Shown here: positions 1-8,060 of the stretch, in pieces | Layout of the letters: the number at the start of each line of letters is the position of its first letter | Position numbering within the stretch: the first letter of the stretch is position 1 | Source of the DNA: DATFEN01 sp035691285 | GTDB taxonomy: Bacteria; Acidobacteriota; Vicinamibacteria; Fen-336 | Length of the DNA: 8,568 nt | Reading direction: 5' to 3' | Assembly: GCA_035691285.1 (NCBI GenBank) | Contig: DASSJI010000308.1 | Location: 1 to 8,568 of the forward strand | Made by a program: the position numbers and the translations under genes | Notes under the pieces: model-generated | Database searches by the model: none | Told to the model about the DNA's origin: nothing | What the model saw: the letters and a program-made list of their open reading frames with translations, nothing else

Positions 1-3000
1 GACGGCGTCCATGGCGCGGTCCGCGAAGCGCGCGGGGACGGCGCCCGAAAGCACCGCCCACGCTTGCGCGATCGAGTCGATCCTGCACTCGTCGCTTTGT
101 GCGGAGCCGAGCGGCGATCCGTCGTCGTAGTAGCCTCGCCGGTACCATTCCCCGTCCCAGGTCTGTTCCAGCATGCTGCCGAGGCGGCGTGCCTCGCTGC
201 GGTAGCGCTCCGCGCGGATGGCCTCACCCCGAGCTGTGCAAAGGGGCGAGAACTCGCCGAGGACGCCGTGGAGCAGGAAGCCCACCCAGGTGCTCTCCCC
301 ACGCCCTTCCCGCCCCACGCGGTTCATGCCGTCGTTCCAGTCGCCGCTTCCCATGAGCGGCAGCCCGTGCGCTCCCGCGGTCAGGCCCTTGTCGATGGCG
401 CGCAGGCAATGATCGAAGAGCGAGCGCTTTTCAGCGGAGACCCGAGGTTGCAGGAACGCGTCGTGAGCGTGCGGCCCGAGCGCCGGCGCTTCCAGGAAAG
501 GCACCAGCTCGTCGAAGACGCTCGCGTCTCCCGTGCTCCGGACGTAGTGCGCCACGGCGTGGGGGAGCCAGAGCGGGTCGTCCGAGCAGCGCGTCCGAGT
601 GCCCCGGCCGCTCGGCAGCTGCCACCAGTGCTGGACGTCGCCCTCGACGAACTGGCGGCTGGCGGCCCGCAGCAGGTGTTCCCGGAACAGGTCGGGCCGG
701 GCGAAGGTGAGGGCCATCACGTCCTGAAGCTGGTCGCGGAACCCGAAGGCGCCGCCGACCTGGTAGTAGGCCGAGCGGGCCCACAGCCGGCAGCTCACGT
801 CCTGGTAGAGGAGCCAGCGGTTCATCAACAGGTCGAAGGAATCGTCGGGCGTTTCGACCTGGACCGTGTCGAGGATGGCGTCCCAGCCCTGGCGCGCGGC
901 TTCGAGGGCGTGTTTCGCGGCATCGGCGCGGCCGTGGCGCCTCACGAGCGCGCGGGCCTGGTCGAGGTCGTCCCCCTCTCCCAGGACGAACGCGAGCCGG
1001 CGCGTCTCTCCGGGCGCGAGCGCGACGCAGACGTGGAGCGCGGCGCAGGGATCGAGACCAGCCCCGAAGCGACCGGACAGGGCCTGACGGCGGAGGGCCG
1101 CCGGCTGCGCCAGGGAGCCGTTGCGACCCAGGAACGAGAGACGATCTCCCGTCGCGGAACGGAGCGGTTCGCTGGCATGGGCGAAGGCCACGCGGCCGGC
1201 GAAGTCGGGGGTGTACGGGTTCCTGGCCAGGACCGCTGCGGTCGCTGTATCGAGCTCGGTCACCACATGTGCGTTCTGGCCCGGCCGCGGCGGACCCAGG
1301 AGCCACTCGTTGTATGCGAACACGCTCAGGCGGCACTCCCTTCCGGCCTCGTTGGTGAGCGACAACAGGGAGAACTTCACGGGGTCCGTCGGGTGCACGA
1401 AGACGTCGAGGTCCTGGCGAACGCCGTGCCTCACGTTGGTAAACCGCGTGAGCCCGGCGGAGTGCCGGATCACGAAACGGCCCGCGGCCGACGCGCTGGA
1501 CATCGGGCCCGGCGTGGGCGACCACGTCTCTCCAGTCTCGTCGTCACGGATGAAGAGCGCCTCCGCCGTCGGGTCGGTCACGGCGTCGTTCGCGAAGGGC
1601 GTGAGCCGGTTCTCGCGGCTGCTCCCGGACCATGTGTAGGCCGACCCGGAGGCCGTCACCACCGTGCCGAACGACGGGTTGGCGATGACGTTGGCCCACG
1701 GCATCGGCGTCTCCTGGCGCTCTTCGAGGAGGACGACGTAGTCGCGCCCGCCATCGGCGAAGCCGCCTATCCCGTTGGCCAGTGACAGCGGCGGCACTGG
1801 GATCTCCTCCACCGGGGCCGCAGGCGACGCGCTCACCTCCAAGGACGGCGTGAGCTCCTCCGGCTCGGACCACTCGGAGTCGGGCCGGTTGAGCTGGCTC
1901 GCCAGCTCGCCCCGGTCGCCGCGGAGGACGGCGCGCGCCACGCTCGCGAGCAGGATGCGCTCCGCTTCCGGCAGGCGGTCTCCACGCAGCAGGTACGTCC
2001 CGCCGGGCCGGTGCTTCCATGCCCTCCAGGGTCCATTGTCGAGGAGGGCCGTGAGCTGTGCGTGCATCTCGTCCAGATAGCTCACGGGGTGCTCGTTGAG
2101 GACGACCACATCGGCGAGGAGCCCCTTGAGCCGCCAGTACTCCTGCGCCTGCAGGACCTGCCGCACCAGCGGCAGGTCATCCTCCTCGACGACGTGCACG
2201 AGGAGGATGGGCAGGTCGCCGGAGATGCCGTGGGGCCACAGGCCCGCCTGGCCGAGGGCGTTGCGGGCCAGGAGCTCAGGGCTGGCGCGCAGCGACCCGT
2301 CGGCATACAGGACACGCGAGGCCAGGCGCTCGTAGAGCAGGGCCTGCTCGCTCGAGATGCCGAGGTGGCGGAGGGCGCTCTGCGCATGCGCGAAGGCGAG
2401 GGCGAAGGTCCGCGCGGCGGCGCTCGGCTCGTGGTAGCGCTGGGCGAGGGCCAGGGCGGTTTCACGCGAGGCCGCCATCCCGGTGGCGAAGGAGAGCCGC
2501 GCGAAGCCCCCCGGCGCGAGGCGGATGCGTTGACGCAGGCTGACGACAGGGTCGATCACGAACCCGGTCGTGCCGGAGAGCGAGCGTCCATCGAGGGAGC
2601 GGGGATTCTCAGGACCACGCCCGCGGCCCAGGAAGCGCGCGCGGTCCGTCTCCCATTCCACGGGCCCCTGGGTCCGGCCCTCGAGGCTCAGGACGTGAAC
2701 GGCCCACGCCGCCGGCTCATCGGGGGACCGGGGCCGCCGATGGCAGAGGAGCGCCGTGCTCTCGGGAAGGTACTCGGTCTCGACGAACAGCTTGCCGAAG
2801 GCCGGGTGGGCGAGGTCGTCGGCCGCGGGCGCAAGAACGATCTCGGCGTAGCTCGTGAGCTCGATCTCGCGAGGACGATCCCCGTGGTTGGTCACCGCTA
2901 GCCGGCGCACCTCCACGTCGTCCTCTGTCGAGACCGCGATGTCGAGCTGGGTACCGATGTCCCCGTCGCGGCGACGGAAGCTCGCCTTCTCCGCGAGGAA

Positions 3001-6000
3001 CGTGACCAGGTAGTCGTCCGGCTCCTTCGCCATGGGGTGGAAGGTGGCCGACCAGACCGCTCCGCTCCGCACGTCGCGCAGGTAGAGAAACTGGCTTCCG
3101 GGGTCGCGTGTCGAATCCTCCCGGTGCCGCGTGACGGCGCGGCCCCGGCAGAAGCTGGCGCCGCCCCCGGCGTTCGTCACGACGGCGGTATAGTTCCCGT
3201 TGGACAGGAACTGCGCATGCGGGAAGCGCGTGTGCGGAGAACGGAAGCGCCGACTCGACGGTGCGGGTCCCTGGCCGGCCACTCGCGTTTCTTCGACGGG
3301 TCGGGGCTGCGTGACGAGCGCGTGGCGCGGCACTCGCTCCTGCAGCAGGAGCTCCGTGGCCTGCACGCGCGGGTCGGCGTGGAAGCGCCTCACCATCGGG
3401 TCGCCGAGCAGTACGTTGGCGAGGGAGACGAGGGTCATCCCCTGGTGATGCGCCATGAACGCCCGCACCACCGTTCCTTGCGAAGGCGCCTCGTCGCCCT
3501 TTCCGTGGGTGTAGTCGATGGCCTCGTAGTAACCGTATGCGCCCTCGAGGCCTTCAGCGGCGAGGCGCCGCAGGTTCCGCGCGGCCGCAGCGGGGTCGAG
3601 CATGGCGGCGAGCGCCGTCGCATATGGAGCGACGACCAGCTCGTCGCCCAGGCCCCGCTTCAAGCCGAGGCTCGGCACGCCGAAGGCCTTGTATTGGTAT
3701 GTGTCGTGGCGGTCCACGAGGTTGTAGGCCGACTCCGACATGCCCCAGGGCACGCCTCGCTCCGCCGCGTACGCGATCTGGCGCGACACGGCCGCCCGGC
3801 ACGTTCGGTCGAGAAGGGTGTCCGGATAGCTCTTCGTGAACAAGAGCGGCATCAGGTATTCGAACAGCGTCGCGCTCCACGACAGCAGCGTCGGAGTCCC
3901 ATCCACGCTGGTCACGAGGCGTCCCAGGTGGAACCAGTGCGCTTCCGGAAGGTCGCCCTTGGCGATGCCGATGAAGCTCGCCAGCCGCGCCTCCGAGGCC
4001 AGGAGGTCGTAGTAGGAAGGATCCAGGCGGCCTGGCCCTTCGGCGTCGGCGAGGCGATAGCCGATGGAGAGGATCCGGCGCTGCGGATCGTAGAGGAAGC
4101 GGAAGCTCATGCCGTCCGCGAACGCGGCGGCGCGGCCGGCCAGGCCCAGGAGCCGTGAGGGCTCGGCTGGCGCCTCCAGCCGGCTCGCCTCGCGCAATCC
4201 TTCGGCGAGGATCAGGAGCGCGCCTGCCAGGTTGGCGCTGTCGACGGTGGAGACGTAGGACGGCGCCAGGGGGGCGAGGCTCTGCGTGTCGTACCAGTTG
4301 AGCAGGTGGCCTTCGTAGCGCTCGAGGCCCTCCATCGTCGTGAGCGCCGCGTCGATCCGGTCGGCGAGCTCGTTCGTCCCGATGAAGCCGAGATCGTGGG
4401 CGCTCAGCGTCGCGAGCAGCCCCATGCCGATGTTCGTCGGCGAGGTCCGGTGAGCCGTCCTCGGCTCCGGCAGCTCCTGGAAGTTGTCTGCGGGCAAGCC
4501 GTGGTCGTCGGCGCCCATGAACGCCTCGAAATATCCCCACGTCCTGCGAGCGACGAGCTGCAGCAGGCGGCGGTCGTCCGCGCTGAGCCCAGGCCTTCGC
4601 GCAGGCGCAGGCCGGCTCAACCCGAATGCAATGAGCGGTGCGGCGGCCCACAGGGCCAGGACTGGGAGGGCCACCGGGAGCGCCGCTGGCCGGACCGCCC
4701 ACAGCAGGACGAGGGCGAGGAGTGCGATCGCCGGGCTCGCGATCATCTCGACGAAGAACAGCCGCGCGCCCGTCGAGCGAGCCGGTCCCGCACTGCGGGC
4801 TGCGCTCGCCGCCGCCGTCTCCCACTCCAGCAAGCGCCGCCGGGTCGCGGCCAGGCGGACGAGCGTCAGGAAGATCGCGTGGGTCCTCTCGTAGGCCTGG
4901 CTGGCCAGGAACGTGAGCTGCAGCGAGACCTGAGCCAGGACGGTCCTCGCCTCGTCCCACACGGTGCCCAGGAACGCGCGCCAGGGCTGTTCTGACCGGG
5001 GGCCGGAGGCGGCCCCTACGAGCAAGGGATAGAGAGGAAAGGCGAGGGCGGCCAACGTGGCGGCGGTCCAGACCGCCGGGCTTCCCGGCAGCAGAGCCCA
5101 CGCCACGACCAGCAAGGCGACGGTTGCAGGGGCCGCGAGGCTGCGCCTCAGGTTGTCGAAGATCTTCCAGCGCGAGATGAGGGGCAGGCGGTTGCGCTCG
5201 AGGCCGGAGCGGGTGGGGACGACCGGGAACAGCCAGCGCAGGATCTGCCAGTCGCCACGTACCCAGCGGTGTTGTCGCCGCGCATGGACGAGGACGTTGG
5301 AAGGATAGTCGTCCACGACCTCCACGTCGCTGACGAGCGCGGTGCGGGCGTACAGGCCCTCGAAGAGATCGTGCGACAGCAGAGCGTTTTCCGGCACGCG
5401 CCCCTCGAGGGCCGCCGTGAACGCGCTCACGTCGTAGAGCCCCTTGCCGGTGAAGATCCCCTCGCCGAACAGGTCCTGGTACGTGTCCGAGACGGCGGTG
5501 GTGTAGGGGTCGACCCCGGTGTGACCGGCGTAGAGCCGGGCGAAGAGCGAGCCGGCGGCGCTGGCCATGGTCACGCTGACGCGGGGCTGCAGGATTCCGT
5601 AGCCCTCGGTCACGCGGCCGAGCCGGGCGTCGAAGCGGGCGCGGTTCAAGGGGTGAGTGATGATCCCGACCAGCTTTCTCGCGGCGTCCCGTGGCAGGCG
5701 CGTGTCGGAGTCGAGGGTGAGGCAGTAACGCACGCTCGGCAGGATGCTCACGTCACCCACCTGCACGGAGAAGCTCGTGTCCGTCGCCCCGCGGAGCAGG
5801 CGGTTCCATTCCTCCAGCTTCCCGCGCTTGCGCTCCCAGCCCATCCACGCGCCCTCGCGCGGGTTCCATTGCCGCAGGCGATGGAAGAGAAAGAAGGGGC
5901 CCGTGCCCCCATCGCCGAAGCGAGCGTTCAGGCCCTCGATGCCCGCACGGGCAGCGGCGAGGATCGCTTCGTCGTCGGGCATCTCGCGAGCCGAGGCGTC

Positions 6001-7554
6001 GGCGAAGTCGCCGAGGATGGCGTAGTGGAGGTGCGGGTCGGCGTTCCCGAGAGCGAGCACCTCGACGTGCTCGATCAAGGCGTGGACAGCGGGGACGCTC
6101 GTCAGGAGCGTGGGGACCACCACCATGGTCCGCGCGTCCTCGGGGATGCCGGACTTGAATTCGAAGCGGGGGAGGCGTCGTGGCGGGACCCACCGGGCGG
6201 CCTGGCGTTGGACGAAAGCGATCGCCACCTCGCTGGCCGGCAACAACAGGAACAGCGCGACGCCCGCCTGCATCCAGAACGGGGGGCGATCCCCATGGAC
6301 ATAGAGGAGTCCGAGGGCCACGAGCAGGGCCGTGAAGAACCCGATCGAACCCAGGTAGAGCCAGGCGGCGTGTGCGAAGCCGAGGCGCCGGAGCATCTGG
6401 CCCAGGCGGGGGCGATAGGCGACGTCGCTCTCGAGGTCGGGGCGGCCCCTGCCGATGAGGTGGTGGCCGACGTGGGCGGCCGGCGTCGCTGCCTGGCCGT
6501 TCTCGGCCGCCAGCCGAGCGCTCTCGACGGCTCGAAGGGCCACGCGCAACTGCGCCTCGCCGGTGGGCTGGGAAAGCTCCTCCACCGCCTGGCGGTAGCG
6601 GTCGCGGCTCAGGAAGTCCATGCGTCCGTAAGCACCTGCCGGGTCACGCTGCAACACGCCCTCGACCAGGCTGACGGCCTCGAAGTACTGGCTCCAATCG
6701 AGGGTGGCGCAGAGACGCAGGCTCGTGATGATGTTCGCGACGGAGACCTGGGCCGCGGCCTGGCGCTGATGCTCTCCCCGGATCGCGTCCTCGTAGGTCG
6801 TCTGTTGAGCGAGAAGGTGCGCGTCGACGGCGACACGTACCGCGGTGAGGCGCGGGCCGTACTCGCGCAAGCGCTCCAGGAGCTGAACGACGTAGCCAGG
6901 GTGGAGCTGCGCGGGCAGCGGCGGCGGCCTTCCGTGGCCGGCGGCGTCGATCCGCCCCACGTAGACGTCGGCCTGCCGGCGTGCCGCGCGGGCCGCGAGC
7001 GTCTCCTCGGCGAGCCGCCTCAGGTTCTCGATCAGCGCCAGCTTCAGCATGCTCGGCCAGGCCCACAGCTCGCCGATCGTGAGCGGGGCCACGCTCTGGT
7101 AGCTGTTCATGAAGCGCGTGAGCTGATGCCGGTCCAGCCGGCTGTCGCTGTGTCGGATCAGCTCCACGGCCAGCGCGTAGACACGTGCGTGGCCGGCGTG
7201 CTCACGCAAGGCGAGCTTCGGCAGCTGGCGGTAGTAGCCTTGCGGGAGGCTCCGGCGCACGTCGAGGATCTCGGACGCGACGAGATGGAAATTGTCGAGG
7301 AGCCACTCGGCCGCGGGGGTGACGAACTCTCCGCGGTGCACGTCCTCGGCCATCACGACGTAGGCGCCGCGCAGGACTCGGGCGTTGTCAGCGAAGCGCG
7401 GCAGGACGTTCCGGGACGCACGGCGGGGCTTCGGGTCCAGCGTGAAGCGTGCCGCGAGGGCTCTGGCCCTCTCTTCCAGCCGCTCGATGCTCTGCAGCTC
7501 GTCGCGGAGTGGCTTCTCCGCGAGGGTGGGAGTGCGCCTGAACGGGGTTCTCAA
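1..7554 (-). CDS. ndvB: Cyclic beta-1,2-glucan synthase, NdvB/ChvB/Cgs type (GT84 + glycoamylase-like + GH94), 3' end beyond window
   Basis: Inner-membrane enzyme that builds cyclic beta-1,2-glucan from UDP-glucose; the ring is normally exported to the periplasm. The frame is open for 2518 codons with no stop. Residue numbers count from TTG at 7554. The N-terminal region has the family block AEWLLDNFHLV (about 83-93) and GYYRQLPKLA (107-116). Six membrane segments lie near 399-418, 426-448, 806-823, 829-847, 938-955 and 957-977. The GT84 catalytic loop between segments 2 and 3 holds GWERKRGKLEEWNRLLRGATD (from 573), the DxD-type LDSDT (D615, D617), GIFTGKGLYD, LLSHDLFEG and QHRWVRGDWQ (Q761-W764, a QxxRW-type motif). 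The glycoamylase-like domain spans about 1140-1380, with ERGVPWGMSESAYN (1265-1278) and AHHQGM (1368-1373). Two family-36 beta-sandwich segments begin near 1450 (LSNGNYTAV) and 1923 (LSLANGIGGF). The GH94 barrel shows GGAFGFRDQLQD (2267-2278) and GSGDWNDGMN (2402-2411), the latter holding the expected general acid Asp. Known homologues are about 2800-2900 residues, so some 300 C-terminal residues are probably missing. The start is discussed in its own entry. Identification is firm; strict beta-1,2 linkage and ring size are inferred from the family. Confidence 0.96.
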   Translation of the reverse strand, partial: MRTPFRRTPTLAEKPLRDELQSIERLEERARALAARFTLDPKPRRASRNVLPRFADNARVLRGAYVVMAEDVHRGEFVTPAAEWLLDNFHLVASEILDVRRSLPQGYYRQLPKLALREHAGHARVYALAVELIRHSDSRLDRHQLTRFMNSYQSVAPLTIGELWAWPSMLKLALIENLRRLAEETLAARAARRQADVYVGRIDAAGHGRPPPLPAQLHPGYVVQLLERLREYGPRLTAVRVAVDAHLLAQQTTYEDAIRGEHQRQAAAQVSVANIITSLRLCATLDWSQYFEAVSLVEGVLQRDPAGAYGRMDFLSRDRYRQAVEELSQPTGEAQLRVALRAVESARLAAENGQAATPAAHVGHHLIGRGRPDLESDVAYRPRLGQMLRRLGFAHAAWLYLGSIGFFTALLVALGLLYVHGDRPPFWMQAGVALFLLLPASEVAIAFVQRQAARWVPPRRLPRFEFKSGIPEDARTMVVVPTLLTSVPAVHALIEHVEVLALGNADPHLHYAILGDFADASAREMPDDEAILAAARAGIEGLNARFGDGGTGPFFLFHRLRQWNPREGAWMGWERKRGKLEEWNRLLRGATDTSFSVQVGDVSILPSVRYCLTLDSDTRLPRDAARKLVGIITHPLNRARFDARLGRVTEGYGILQPRVSVTMASAAGSLFARLYAGHTGVDPYTTAVSDTYQDLFGEGIFTGKGLYDVSAFTAALEGRVPENALLSHDLFEGLYARTALVSDVEVVDDYPSNVLVHARRQHRWVRGDWQILRWLFPVVPTRSGLERNRLPLISRWKIFDNLRRSLAAPATVALLVVAWALLPGSPAVWTAATLAALAFPLYPLLVGAASGPRSEQPWRAFLGTVWDEARTVLAQVSLQLTFLASQAYERTHAIFLTLVRLAATRRRLLEWETAAASAARSAGPARSTGARLFFVEMIASPAIALLALVLLWAVRPAALPVALPVLALWAAAPLIAFGLSRPAPARRPGLSADDRRLLQLVARRTWGYFEAFMGADDHGLPADNFQELPEPRTAHRTSPTNIGMGLLATLSAHDLGFIGTNELADRIDAALTTMEGLERYEGHLLNWYDTQSLAPLAPSYVSTVDSANLAGALLILAEGLREASRLEAPAEPSRLLGLAGRAAAFADGMSFRFLYDPQRRILSIGYRLADAEGPGRLDPSYYDLLASEARLASFIGIAKGDLPEAHWFHLGRLVTSVDGTPTLLSWSATLFEYLMPLLFTKSYPDTLLDRTCRAAVSRQIAYAAERGVPWGMSESAYNLVDRHDTYQYKAFGVPSLGLKRGLGDELVVAPYATALAAMLDPAAAARNLRRLAAEGLEGAYGYYEAIDYTHGKGDEAPSQGTVVRAFMAHHQGMTLVSLANVLLGDPMVRRFHADPRVQATELLLQERVPRHALVTQPRPVEETRVAGQGPAPSSRRFRSPHTRFPHAQFLSNGNYTAVVTNAGGGASFCRGRAVTRHREDSTRDPGSQFLYLRDVRSGAVWSATFHPMAKEPDDYLVTFLAEKASFRRRDGDIGTQLDIAVSTEDDVEVRRLAVTNHGDRPREIELTSYAEIVLAPAADDLAHPAFGKLFVETEYLPESTALLCHRRPRSPDEPAAWAVHVLSLEGRTQGPVEWETDRARFLGRGRGPENPRSLDGRSLSGTTGFVIDPVVSLRQRIRLAPGGFARLSFATGMAASRETALALAQRYHEPSAAARTFALAFAHAQSALRHLGISSEQALLYERLASRVLYADGSLRASPELLARNALGQAGLWPHGISGDLPILLVHVVEEDDLPLVRQVLQAQEYWRLKGLLADVVVLNEHPVSYLDEMHAQLTALLDNGPWRAWKHRPGGTYLLRGDRLPEAERILLASVARAVLRGDRGELASQLNRPDSEWSEPEELTPSLEVSASPAAPVEEIPVPPLSLANGIGGFADGGRDYVVLLEERQETPMPWANVIANPSFGTVVTASGSAYTWSGSSRENRLTPFANDAVTDPTAEALFIRDDETGETWSPTPGPMSSASAAGRFVIRHSAGLTRFTNVRHGVRQDLDVFVHPTDPVKFSLLSLTNEAGRECRLSVFAYNEWLLGPPRPGQNAHVVTELDTATAAVLARNPYTPDFAGRVAFAHASEPLRSATGDRLSFLGRNGSLAQPAALRRQALSGRFGAGLDPCAALHVCVALAPGETRRLAFVLGEGDDLDQARALVRRHGRADAAKHALEAARQGWDAILDTVQVETPDDSFDLLMNRWLLYQDVSCRLWARSAYYQVGGAFGFRDQLQDVMALTFARPDLFREHLLRAASRQFVEGDVQHWWQLPSGRGTRTRCSDDPLWLPHAVAHYVRSTGDASVFDELVPFLEAPALGPHAHDAFLQPRVSAEKRSLFDHCLRAIDKGLTAGAHGLPLMGSGDWNDGMNRVGREGRGESTWVGFLLHGVLGEFSPLCTARGEAIRAERYRSEARRLGSMLEQTWDGEWYRRGYYDDGSPLGSAQSDECRIDSIAQAWAVLSGAVPARFADRAMDAV

Positions 7555-7561
7555 TGTCCTC
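7551..7561 (-). promoter_or_regulatory. Overlapping stop/start (TTGA) coupling the 139-aa gene to ndvB
   Basis: The ndvB frame has TTG at 7554-7552, and the upstream gene stops with TGA at 7553-7551, giving a 4-base TTGA overlap. A GAGG element (7561-7558) lies only 3 nt from the TTG, which is short. Initiation may therefore depend on ribosomes finishing the upstream gene. From the TTG the protein begins MRTPFRRTPTLAEKPLRDEL, which looks like the usual family N terminus. The alternative is an in-frame ATG at 7665-7663. It would add 37 arginine-rich residues and overlap the upstream gene by 115 nt, and I judge it less likely. Confidence 0.55.
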
Positions 7562-7970
7562 GCGCGCCCACAGGGGGTGGGGCGAGGGTCCTCTGATAGA
7601 AGGTCGCGACGCTCGCGCCGTCTCCGGCCCTGAATCGTTCGAACACTTGGCCGATCGGATTGCATCCGACGGCGCCGGGCAGCGCGACGACCATCGGAAA
7701 CGTGCAGACCTTGGACATCCGCATTTCAGCGGTAGCCCGCCAGGTGGCCCTGGCATTCCTGACGAATACCTCTCCGACATAGAAGCCCAGGCCCATCAGG
7801 AGACCCGACGCCTGTTGTTCCGAGGCGCCCGTAGCCTTGATCTTGTCGACGATCGCGTCGACCAGAATGAGACTGGGTGGGTTGTATGGAAGGACGACGC
7901 CGAACTTCCGTTCGACGAAGTCGACCGCCCGTTCAGCGATCCGTGTCGGAGTGTCCGGAGGCGCTATCAA
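7551..7970 (-). CDS. Uncharacterised small protein (139 aa) coupled to ndvB
   Basis: I do not recognise the function. The protein appears soluble: no signal peptide and no clear membrane helix. The N-terminal half is probably helical, with FVERKFGVVLPYNPPSL (18-34) followed by LVDAIVDKIKATGAS (36-50). Then come a glycine-rich block GLGFYVGEVFVRN (60-72), a conserved-looking W77, and NPIGQVFERFRAGDGASVATFYQ near the C terminus (104-126). The pattern SLxxxD...GxYxGEVxxR...NPxxxVxxRxxxGxxxSxxxFY resembles uncharacterised bacterial proteins of the DUF3806 kind, but that is recall and not a search result. It reads as a real gene because the codon bias is coherent and a strong Shine-Dalgarno (GGGGAG, 7-nt spacer) precedes the TTG start at 7970. 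No other start lies between that codon and the in-frame TAG at 8063. Its TGA stop overlaps the proposed TTG start of ndvB, so the two are likely co-transcribed and co-translated. It may affect synthase assembly or activity, or may only share the transcript. Confidence 0.82.
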   Translation of the reverse strand: MIAPPDTPTRIAERAVDFVERKFGVVLPYNPPSLILVDAIVDKIKATGASEQQASGLLMGLGFYVGEVFVRNARATWRATAEMRMSKVCTFPMVVALPGAVGCNPIGQVFERFRAGDGASVATFYQRTLAPPPVGARGH

Positions 7971-7983
7971 GTCTCGACTCCCC
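7968..7983 (-). promoter_or_regulatory. Shine-Dalgarno and TTG start of the 139-aa gene
   Basis: GGGGAG (7983-7978) sits 7 nt upstream of the TTG at 7970-7968, which is ideal spacing. This decides the start: the same frame contains no ATG, GTG or other TTG back to the in-frame TAG at 8063-8061. I see no convincing -35/-10 boxes in the 90-nt gap, so the promoter position is unknown. Confidence 0.65.
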
Positions 7984-8014
7984 GTTCCGGCAATGGGCGG
8001 CCTGCGCTGCGTTC

Positions 8015-8048
8015 GCCGGGCGACGGGCCCAACGTGCCCGCGCCCGGC
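8015..8048 (-). terminator. GC-rich hairpin, possible transcription terminator after the DUF4440 gene
   Basis: An 8-bp perfect inverted repeat (GCCGGGCG / CGCCCGGC) continues inward as a further 5-bp pair (CGGGC / GCCCG). There is one bulged base at 8023 and a 7-nt loop at 8029-8035, giving a 13-bp stem made only of G-C pairs. It starts 12 nt after the TAG of the DUF4440 gene and ends 44 nt before the next start codon, which fits a terminator or a stabilising 3' hairpin. No T-run follows on the minus strand (the next bases are GAACGCAG) or on the plus strand, so it is not a classical intrinsic terminator. It could be a U-less terminator or a processing barrier. Confidence 0.45.
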
Positions 8049-8060
8049 ATGGGCTGCGGC

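Noticed and set aside
64..1785. Plus-strand open frame of 573 codons
   Set aside because: It is antisense to the GH94 module, which reads cleanly on the minus strand (GFRDQLQD, GDWNDGMN). Low-complexity composition and no domain mark it as a GC shadow.
1440..2200. The two family-36 beta-sandwich segments of ndvB as a recent gene duplication
   Set aside because: Two such segments are a standard part of NdvB-type proteins and are well diverged here, so this is ancient family architecture.
3037..4158. Plus-strand open frame of 373 codons, and another of 296 codons at 2011-2901
   Set aside because: Both are antisense to the glycoamylase-like and linker regions of ndvB, in the same mirrored register, with no independent protein features.
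3554..5101. Minus-strand open frame of 515 codons, and another of 364 codons at 431-1525
   Set aside because: They are in a different frame from the ndvB codons that carry all family motifs across the same bases. Their R/P/G-rich translations are typical of frame-shifted high-GC sequence.
5269..7596. Plus-strand open frame of 775 codons
   Set aside because: It lies in exact codon register opposite ndvB. GC-rich codons on the sense strand leave few stops on the complement. The translation is rich in R, G, A, V and E with no recognisable domain, while the minus strand carries continuous GT84 and N-terminal NdvB motifs.
7388..7780. Minus-strand open frame of 130 codons spanning the junction of the small gene and ndvB
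   Set aside because: It overlaps both real genes in the third frame, has low-complexity composition, and both overlapped frames have better support.
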